A stretch of 64,000 bases of DNA from Hymenoscyphus infarciens (taxonomy: Eukaryota > Ascomycota > Leotiomycetes > Helotiales > Helotiaceae), in the NCBI GenBank assembly GCA_001414345.1, contig LLCB01000008.1, forward strand, positions 558,001 to 622,000, given 5' to 3'. Shown here piece after piece: positions 55,814-64,000 of this stretch (its first letter is position 1; the number at the start of each line of letters is the position of its first letter). Below the pieces are notes generated by a model. That model ran no database searches. It was not told the origin of the DNA and saw only the letters and a list, made by a program, of their open reading frames with translations. Both the position numbers and the translations under genes were made by a program.

Positions 55814-57369
55814 TGGTTAGCAGCCGCGTTAGGGAATTTGATGGTCAGATTGTCTGTATTTCGTGCTCTTGGAAATCAAGGCTTCAACTTACTTTGATTC
55901 CAAAACCCGAGAACCAAATTTGTACATTACCACCACCCCTTCTGCACACTTTTAAAATCATCATGGTCCATTTCCCGATTTTAGTTTCAAAGCTTCACTT
56001 CAAATATTAGTTGAGCTCGCATCAATTGTTTTCACTTGTGCCATTTTCGCTTTTTATGTGCTGACAGTGTACTTTTCTTTCTGGTCTAGACTGGCCTACT
56101 ATTCTACAGTTAAATCGCGTCAGACATTCCGGGGGCAATGTGCCAAGTCTATCCACTGCGAAAGTCTCGCCTTGGAGCTTCTTGGACTCATCAATCGGAT
56201 TTACCTATCCCTTTCTAGAACCATAATCCAGATAATTTCAAGTGGAGGTTGTGCGAAAACGGTGAACTTCAAGACAATGGTAATGGTCCCAGCAATTGTT
56301 TGCAGATGTTCTCGGATCTTACGGAGGAAGAGTATGATTTGTTTGCAGTGTTTAAGGTTGTTTCTTTGTGCTCTTCTTCAGTTCTGGAATTTCTTATAAG
56401 AGTGTGCTGCTTAAAAACTCGCAAGAGACCACCTGCGATTTCCACCCAACATACCTGTCTGTTGTGCTAGTAACGGAAGATATTGTTGCAAAGTTTAAGA
56501 CGAGGTTAATTGTGACTTCAAAAACCTTATCCCCAAAAGGTGATTGCCTCTTGTAGTTCTAAACTGGGTCAGTGGATCTGAATTTCGCCTCTCCGATGGT
56601 GCTCATTACCTTTCCCAGAAGCTGAAGTGTATTGTCTCTTTAGATATTCTGTAAATCATGGAACTCTTACACGCAATTTGCCTTCCAATACCCAGTAGTC
56701 TTCAATTACTTATTGCGTGGAATAATCACAACCAAAAAAGTCTACCGAGAGCACACGCGAAGTAAAAGGAAGTATGTTTTATAAAAGGAGTGGCGCACTA
56801 GATGCTAAAGCATGGCAAAAATGTCAGTGACTCCCCCTGCTAAGGGACTTAGTGGAATGCAAGAGGTAAAATGGTTGCACAAAGTTACATGATACCTGTT
56901 GTGCTTGCGGTGCAATATCCTTTCTCAGAAACCCACATAGACTAGGATCTTGAAGTGGCGTTCTACGTCTAAGTTTTTGCTCTCGAATTTCCATTTACTG
57001 TCGATTGCTCTGAATGTTTCATTTCCCAAAATAAGCGGCAATCCTATTTCTAAATTGTGGCTCTCAGTAACGGCATATCTCTTTATTCAAAGCGCTTGGC
57101 TACCATAGTTGTGTCTGTGGAGAATCTGGAAGCTTACAGCATGGTTGCAAGCAATCGCGAATACTTCATTCTATTCTACTCCGCTTAAAGTAGCCACCTT
57201 TTGTCTCAACTAAGGCGGTCTCCAATTTTGTTTGCGGTGAACCGCCAAGTCATCGCTGCCAAGTGCCCATCAAACTACTACCCTCCCCCCTCAACCTTTG
57301 CCTTCCTTATATTTGCTAGCTAGGTCCTCCAAGATGTTCTGGAGCACTCGATGTTTCCTCTCACTTGCT
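55814..57369. other. Intergenic, no convincing gene
   Basis: Overlapping plus-strand frames at 56058-56556 show no domain or consistent splicing. I see nothing else. Confidence 0.45.
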
Positions 57370-57540
57370 TTATCTGGTAGGAATCTCATCACCTACTCCA
57401 CCGAACGACCTGGCTCCCATATCATCATCCAAACCACGTTTAACGAATGATTTGGGGGTAGAGATCTCGTCATCTGAAGACTCGTGTTGTGCGACGGGAA
57501 CGGGTCGCTTTTGGATGAAATGACGGTACCGGTGCTGCAT
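57370..57540 (-). CDS. Small conserved-looking ORF or 3' exon, 56 residues
   Basis: ATG at 57540 opens MQHRYRHFIQKRPVPVAQHE, followed by an acidic/serine segment and the ending DDDMGARSFGGVGDEIPTR. The composition and the clean C terminus look like real coding sequence, more so than its surroundings. In-frame stops (TGA TAG) lie immediately upstream, so either this is a complete small protein or an exon spliced at the TTGATAG just before AGAATG. A possible upstream hydrophobic exon (MHFASIPAVFVAFVVIPI, from 57667) cannot be joined in frame with a consensus donor. I do not recognise the family. Confidence 0.38.
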   Translation of the reverse strand: MQHRYRHFIQKRPVPVAQHESSDDEISTPKSFVKRGLDDDMGARSFGGVGDEIPTR

Positions 57541-60496
57541 TCTCTATCAACTCCTCACCTTTCAAAGCTGGGATTTCCTGGGGTTATCAAGGGTTACGTA
57601 CCTGTGTTCAGCGGATAGGAATGACTACAAAGGCTACGAAAACAGCCGGAATACTGGCGAAATGCATTTTTACTTCGACCTCGGTATTTCTTAAGCTGGT
57701 ATGTGGCTCTTTTTCGACGAGAAAGTTACGATAAAGAACTCGCTTTGAGCCGGTGCGTCCATCGTTGTACTTAAGTAGTTTCTCAAACAAGGACCGTGGT
57801 CACTTGATATAGGTAGGCTAAAGCCATACACAAAGACTCCGCGACTCCTAGTTGTTCTGGGGTCTTGGAAGTCAAATAAACCAATTTTCTCTCGGAATGT
57901 TAAGCGAGATGAACCCTATATGATAAGATGGCTAGGATCTCTCCTTGTGCTTAATTTTAATTCCTGGGAGTAGTTTGACCTACACTTACTGGACTTTTTA
58001 CATTAATCGTTTCACCCTTCACGCGTTTTTATACCGAGATGTTGTAGAGCTATACCTTGATTCGTGTCCGTCACAACGCCAGATGCTCGGTAAATGAGGG
58101 TACTACTACAGCACAATGTTTCTAATGCAAGAAACGCAAGGCTAGCAGCGTGATAAAAAGATAGGATGGGCTGTAACGATTGGTCTGCGAGTGGCTTTAT
58201 GACCTTCAATTTATGGGGGTTTCACCCTCGAGATAGGGAAGATCAACTGCTGTAGGTGACCCTATTTATGGATGCCTGTTGTCGGTGGGGTATCTCATTC
58301 TCAATTTCCATCCTCGTTCCGCAGCCATTTTCAATAAGTGCGTTCGCTTTTCATGTTATTTGATAAACCTCCCAGTAAGAACTTTTATACCACTCAATTC
58401 CCTGAATTCAGCTCAGAATTCCTCCGAAATAATTATTCAGGATTGGAATGGGTTTCAGTTCAAGAAGAGGTATATGACTTGAAACTCTTGTCCGAAGAGA
58501 TGAAAGAAGCTTCTGTTTACTCAAAGTTGTCCGCGATTAAAGAAGTAATATGATAGTGGTACTAGACTTCTCATCACGGTCAGCCTGTGGGAATACTACC
58601 TAAGCATTCCCTTGCCAAGTCTTCTCATCTCCCTCCTCAGCTCAAAATTTATGGATACGAGAGACGTCCCCTTAAAACAAACTAAAATCAAAGCTCAATC
58701 ACGAGTTACCTAACTGCCTCATTTAAGTACCGAATGTGGAGTTTTTAAGGTCGAATCTTCATCCACCATCGAATTCAAGTCCAAAACGCCAAGAAATACA
58801 CACTCTAAAACCATATATTTACTCCCAGGACAAACCAAACTTTCGCAAGAAAAAATCAAGGCACCGCAATTATGATGCCCGGTGAGCTGGATGCGACAAG
58901 AAAGCCACCGCCGTGTTGTCAGGTTGCCGTAGGTTTTCGCAAGCCAGAGACATCTATTGGTTTTATACATGCGATCTTGAGACTTCTTTCTTCATATCAA
59001 CTACTTTTGGTATTAGGGTGAACGACTAACAACGAGTCCTAGGTGAGAATTAGTTCAAAGACTGTACTACCTAGGCAATGCCCCACTACCTCATGAACTT
59101 TCTTGCCTCTTTCATACCTCTCATATCCTCCATATCTCTCCCAAGTTCTAGCTGAGGTGAAAATCCAGAAAAAAGCCTCTGCATATACCCAAACGATGGC
59201 TCGGAGGGTGAGAGGACAAGTCAAAATGCATGAAACACAGCAGTTATAAATGGGCATGTCTCAGTCTCTTCCTGGTAAGCCACAGAGGCACTCAAGAGCC
59301 ATGGAAGTCTAGTTTTCAAGGAGGAGCTCCTAAAAGGAAGTTGGTCTTCTCATCTATACCCACCCCTCCCTCCTATTCCCACCTGAACCATATATTCTAT
59401 AAGTTAACAACTTCCCAGCCGCAACAATATCCCACAGTCCTAGATATCTGAGCGTGTTACTGTCGATTACAATTCCACTTTCGAATTCAATCGCTTCCTT
59501 TGAAAAGGGTACTGAATATGAAGAGTTAGACTAGGAAGTTTGGACTCGAGAATTTAGGTCGTTGTGTTTCACATCAGGGAGTCTTCTTATTACTGGTGCT
59601 ACGAGTGTTGGAACATGAGCAGTTCACGGATAGTAGCGATTACGTTGTGGTTATAGAATGTTGGTACATCGTGCCTCAATTCCGATTATTTATACTGTTT
59701 CTTGCACTCGCTTGAGCAGTTTGAAAAATAGTGTCGTGTTATAATCGGATTCTTGAGAGACTAAGTTGTCGACTATTTTTTACTCAACATATTTCCATTT
59801 CCCAATAGCACTTTCCAATTCTCCCACCCTATGGGGGTCCATCAAACCCAGAAACTCAAAAAATAAAAAAACACGCTGTAGATACCCCTAAGCCTCCGCA
59901 CGAAGTTAACAACCAGGGATAAAATGGACAGACACATGTTACTGTGGACTTGGGGCAAAGCCATCAAAGCCTATACGCAAGGAGGATTCTAGAGCTAAAC
60001 AAAACCCGCTCATCCGGCAACATGAAGTGAAACCTACAAAAGAAAAAGCTTTTTGCTCCAGCCCCCATATTTCACCGTCGATTCCTTCACCACTGTCGAA
60101 TCCGACTCACTCCCCTCAAAAATGACTCAACATAAGAAGTTGACGTAGGAGGATAAACACAACTACCTAGCCACTCCTTTCTCAAATAGAGGGATATCTT
60201 GCACCATCCCGTTGTTAAAAGAAGTTTCTCCGCACTCTTGCCAACCTGGACTTGATCTGGTAGACTGTGTGTGAGCCTTGAACGTTACAAGTGTTCTCTC
60301 TAAAACATTGAAAGTTTTCGGAAAATCTTAGAAAACGGGAAGAAAAGTGCGATTTTAATAAGTCCCCAATGCTTGATCCCTTACATGAACATTTGACTTA
60401 ATATACACATCTCTTACATCTTCCACTCCCATATCTCTAACGCACTCCTTTAAGTTCTCTCATTTCCAACATCCAAACCTCTAAATCCACCAACTA
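57541..60496. other. Gene-poor region
   Basis: About 3 kb with only short frames (for example 57608-57790 -, 58012-58209 -, 59039-59257 -) and no domain. The right end is the 3' flank of the spermidine-synthase-like gene. Confidence 0.45.
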
Positions 60497-62390
60497 CTAC
60501 CACTGCTCCCAAATCGCCGGAGGAAGCACCCCCCTCATAACAGCCCAATGCCCCAGAGCGCTCTGTTGCTGCCACCCCTCAAAAGCATCCGTCTCATTCT
60601 TCCTCAAAATCTCCATAACGCCCTCCTCCCTCGCTGCAAAATGTTTATCTAGGACCTCATGTTTCGGCACCAAGAACGCCTTTCGCGCTCTGCTGTTCAA
60701 ATAGTCTCTTTCAGTGGGGCTGTTGAAAGAAATGGTCTTCCCAGCTTCCTTAGTACAGAAGATAACCATGTTGGTAAAGTCGCGACCGTCTTCCTCGACC
60801 TTTTCGGGGGATGGAGCTTCGGATTCCCGGAATATGCGGCAGGTGGGGAAGATACGCAGGATTGTTGTGGTGATTATTAGGGAGGGGGGTAGGGTGAGGT
60901 CTCCGGCGTAGTTCTGTTTTTGTTTAGCCCATTTCTCTCTCTTCTTGTCTCATTTTTCTGTGTGGATAAACTTACAATACCGATGACACCCCATGGTTCA
61001 AGCATATCATACAGATCCTGGATGAACTCCAAAGTAAACAGATCAACAGGTTCCGCACCACCTGTGAATACATCGTGGACAATATAATCATACTTCTGCC
61101 CGGATTTCGCAGTGGTATTCGCGAATGCTACAGCGTCTTCGATGACTGGTGTGTGATCTGGTGGTAAGGCGAAGTATTTAGTGGCAAAATCGTGGACTAC
61201 GGGGTCGATTTCTACGATTGTTGTATCGATTCCGTGGGCCATGAATGCAGCAGGTGTTGTACCAATTCCAAGACCACTGCTTCTCATTAGTACGGGTTTA
61301 TGATGTATGATCTCGAGAAAACTCACATGACCAAAGCACTCTTCTGACGATCCGGAGCCGTCTGCTCGACCTTGACCAACCTCACAGCCTCCAACATGAC
61401 GAAGACTCCATAAATGGGTTCCTTGATCCCCTCAGAACGAGCAAGCCATTCTCCTCCTAGAAGACTGTGATCACATCTCATCACCCGGAATCGATTCTCC
61501 GCACTCTCAATAATAGAAATATATCCCGTAAGAGACTCCTGACGATCAAGAAGCGTCCATCCCGTCTTCTGCATGGTAGTGTTCAAGACAGAAGTAGCAT
61601 AAGGAGTCGGAAGATGCGTATTCAAAAACAACGTATGCAAAACCGCAGGAATCGCATAAAGCAACAACCTCGAAGGCGCAAAAAGGGAATAAATTCCCGT
61701 CAGCAATAGACTCAACCCAATCCTAGTCTGCATAATCGTCGCCCCAATGGTAGAATTAATCCAATTCCCCGAAAAGTATTCCACCGTCTTGAAAAACGCA
61801 TATGAGGAAATCCCTGGGGTCGCATCAACAAGCCATTGCAACCGCCCCGGATTCATCTCCAAATCATCCAAAACCGTCGCCGTACAAGAAACAGAAAGCA
61901 GTAACAACGGTAAAAATGACATCCCCTCAATAATCACCGGACCAAACCTTCCTCCCAAGAACCCACTGGCTTTGAACAAAAAGAACTGCATAACCGGAAT
62001 CCAAGCCGCCAAAACAGGTAACAGCAAAATCGGTTTAACAGGTAACTGCCTCCTTAAGAATAAATTGAAGCTCCACCCCAGAAAACAAGCGGACATGACG
62101 CCCTTAGCATGATATATCGAGCTAGGAATCGATCCGTAGATGGGGGAGAGTGAGAGGAGGGAGACATTGGAGTAGATGGCTGCTAAGGATAACAGCGTAC
62201 CGGCTTGGATGAGGACGGAAGCTTGTTCTCTGGCCCATTTTGACCAGGTCTCTTCCTGGGCTTTGGAGGCGAGGGCTTTGAGTTCTTTTTCGAAGTTTTC
62301 TTGGGTGAATAAGGGTGGTTCCGAGGCGTCTGTTACTGTAGCCGGTTTTGGTGACTTGGTTGATTTGGGGGTTGATGCTGGTCGCGCCAT
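60497..62390 (-). CDS. Membrane-anchored spermidine/spermine-synthase-like protein
   Basis: Three exons on the complement, 61327..62390, 60976..61276 and 60497..60913, with introns of 50 and 62 nt (donors GTGAGT and GTAAGT), giving 593 residues. Both junctions fall in the methyltransferase-like fold and keep the frame (SALVI / GLGIGTTPAAF and WGVIGI / NYAGDL). The N-terminal ~250 residues hold several hydrophobic membrane segments (for example SVLIQAGTLLSLAAIY and PILLLPVLAAWIPVMQFFLF). The C-terminal half has the aminopropyltransferase fold: GLGIGTTPAAF, TTIVEIDPVVHDFA, YDYIVHDVFTGGAEP, INYAGDL. Fusions of membrane segments to this fold are known in fungi and bacteria, but whether they make polyamines is unproven. 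The start is the first ATG, in MARPASTPKSTKSP. Confidence 0.8.
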
Positions 62391-62840
62391 GTTGTCTCCG
62401 AGGAGAAGGGGACGACCCTTTTCGGTGAGTTGGTGAAAAGGAAGGAATGTAAGGATTATGAAAACTGAATCAAAGGACTTGGGATACTGGTCGACAACTC
62501 TCCCATTACCATCGCATGTTTCTGAAGCTCAACTTTCTGGAAACGTTGCGATATTTCAAGGACAGGCCATTGCGTTGAGCCTGAAACGACCGGACCCGCA
62601 CGAAACAAATCCAATGAAAACAGAATCACGATCACGTGTTCCTCCTCAAACAGTTTCTTCTCATCTACAAGTACTTTTTAAGGAAAAAGAGGGTAGGAAG
62701 CACTTGAATGGCCAGGTTGATGATTCCAATTTCATAGCTTACTGGTAGCTTACTCCCAGCATATTCAACATAGAACAGCTTCCTCACAAAGAGAAAATCA
62801 ATCAACCTAACCTCTTTAGATAGCATAAATATCGAGCAGG
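62391..62840. promoter_or_regulatory. Upstream region of the spermidine-synthase-like gene
   Basis: A 96-codon plus-strand frame (62458-62748) overlaps the promoter and shows no domain. A CACGTG occurs near 62634. Confidence 0.4.
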
Positions 62841-63060
62841 CTAAACTTCAAAGTTTGAGACTAAACTACAAAGTTTGAGAGCTAAAGAGACGGTGTCAAG
62901 TAAGCTAGTGAGTTGCAAGTAAGCTGCTAGTAAGCTAACGAGTTAGCTATTATAAAGTTTAGAGGTTAAAACTATCTTACTAGTAAGCCGGTAAAATTTA
63001 GTAAGTAAGCTACTAAAATGTCGAGTAAGCTAATTAGCAATTTAGTAGCTAAAAACCTAT
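62841..63060. repeat. Degenerate short tandem repeats
   Basis: A 20-bp unit (CTAAACTWCAAAGTTTGAGA) is repeated directly at 62841-62860 and 62861-62880 (19/20 identical). It is followed by a stretch with at least six scattered AGTAAGCT-type heptamers or octamers up to about 63035. Non-coding. Confidence 0.7.
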
Positions 63061-63910
63061 GGAATTTCTTTGGATAAGAAATCCGAGTGACATGCTACTA
63101 AACCCAAGAGGCGGGTCGCTGTATTTCAGGGTAGTAATCGCTAATATTCAGACAATTGCTCGCGAGAATTTAGTGCAGTGGTTCCCAAATTTCAGGGGGC
63201 CGGTCCCTAAAGTTCAGGCTTACGAGCACTAAGCCTGGGGACCTACTACCTCGAGCCTAGGTAGTGATGGCAGGCCACCTACCAAATGAGCATCTTCAAG
63301 CCACCCCCATTCCCCTCATTCTCCCATCTGTTTCTCGAACAACAAATAATACTCTATCAAGCTACTTTTCAAGGAAAAAATTATCCCTATAAAGTCTCAT
63401 ATGGAACCAACCCGTTACGCTATTGAGCTGAACTGATGGTAGGGTGAGCCACTCATACCTCCATCTACTCATCTACTCATCCTCCCTCTCACCTCCTCTA
63501 ACTTCTCATATGAGAAGGAAAGAGCATTCTGAGATTTGCGATGGGCAACAAAAGACCTCTTAACAAACTTCACTCCCGCATGTTGGGACGGTTGTTCCTT
63601 CCCTAGGTACTCGATCATGGGAGGCACCTAGAAACTCTCAAACGACTACCACCAGGTCCCATCCACCTCAAATTTTTTGAGTCAAGGTCACAATGCGGTG
63701 TAGTCAAAATATATCGATAATCACAGAAAATAAAATAATATTGGTAACAAGAAGCGCACGCTAAATGCGAGTGCTTCTAAGGATAACCTAATCCCAAAAA
63801 GAGAATAAAGAATAAGTTATACAGGATGCCATCGTTGCCCTGCGGACGAGAGCCCAACATGAAAACCCCCGACCCCTTCCCCTTCCTCCCATAACCTCCC
63901 GCCCAAAACC
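63061..63910. other. Intergenic
   Basis: No gene. The stretch 63165-63230 (GTGCAGTGGTTCCCAAATTT and following) resembles the CAGTGGTTCYCAAA-type termini of hAT elements, but I found no matching inverted end. Confidence 0.4.
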
Positions 63911-64000
63911 CTAAATCTTAATCCCCTCAAGAATAGGTTTCGCCTCCTCACTCTTCCACCACCCACCCTCTCCCCCAGGGAAAGAGAACTTCTCCATAGA
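63911..64000 (-). CDS. C-terminal end of an unidentified protein (partial)
   Basis: The complement strand reads 29 codons from the window edge to TAG at 63911-63913: SMEKFSFPGGEGGWWKSEEA, then KPILEGIKI. The composition is coding-like. The rest lies beyond the window, so the family cannot be named. Confidence 0.5.
   Translation of the reverse strand, partial: SMEKFSFPGGEGGWWKSEEAKPILEGIKI

Noticed and set aside
56058..56556. Overlapping plus-strand frames of 62-113 codons
   Set aside because: No family features and no consistent gene model.
63165..63230. hAT-like terminus (CAGTGGTTCCCAAA)
   Set aside because: No matching inverted end or 8-bp duplication found.
1..64000. CRISPR arrays, bacterial operons, rRNA genes, organellar genes
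   Set aside because: None seen; all features are those of fungal nuclear DNA.

Overview
The window reads as nuclear DNA of a filamentous ascomycete (Pezizomycotina), most likely a leotiomycete-like species. That placement is my inference from the gene families, from the very short introns (mostly 49-65 nt, GTRNGT donors, CTAAC/CTAAT branch sites) and from alternation of ordinary gene-bearing DNA with very AT-rich, TpA-rich blocks that look like repeat-induced point mutation (RIP). No species can be named from sequence alone.

Layout. 1-7.6 kb: a 5'-truncated La-motif (LARP1-type) gene, an FtsJ-like methyltransferase gene and a GPI-anchored cysteine-rich surface protein, with a 430-bp MITE between the last two. 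7.6-11.5 kb: gene-poor, with a possible truncated small mitochondrial-type gene and two TA-flanked MITEs. 11.8-16.8 kb: two minus-strand phosphate-scavenging genes, a secreted acid phosphatase and an endopolyphosphatase. 18.6-19.1 kb: a second copy of the first MITE family. 20-25.3 kb: a DUF1593 secreted protein, a RING protein with two micro-exons and a small membrane protein. 26.4-30 kb: a tRNA-Ser(AGA) gene carrying an intron-like 50-nt insert in its T arm, then a tandem array of a non-coding LTR element (4 LTRs, 3 internal units, TSD TAAGT) that itself carries a solo LTR. 32-33.3 kb: an SRA-domain gene lying as an island between RIP-like blocks. 35.5-43.3 kb: a full-length, RIP-degraded Ty3/gypsy element on the minus strand (381-bp LTRs, TSD ATTTC). 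44.6-55.8 kb: a PDR-type ABC transporter, a spherulin-4-like protein, a GH27 alpha-galactosidase and a phytanoyl-CoA dioxygenase-like protein. 55.8-64 kb: gene-poor DNA with one small coding-like ORF, a membrane-anchored spermidine-synthase-like gene, and the 3' end of one further gene.

Spliced gene models were built by hand by joining reading frames across GT..AG sites. Every joined model keeps the frame, and most junctions fall inside recognisable domains. Functions are from family motifs, not from database searches. The clearest odd features are the split tRNA gene, the tandem LTR array with its nested solo LTR, and the three MITE families whose target-site duplications can be read directly.
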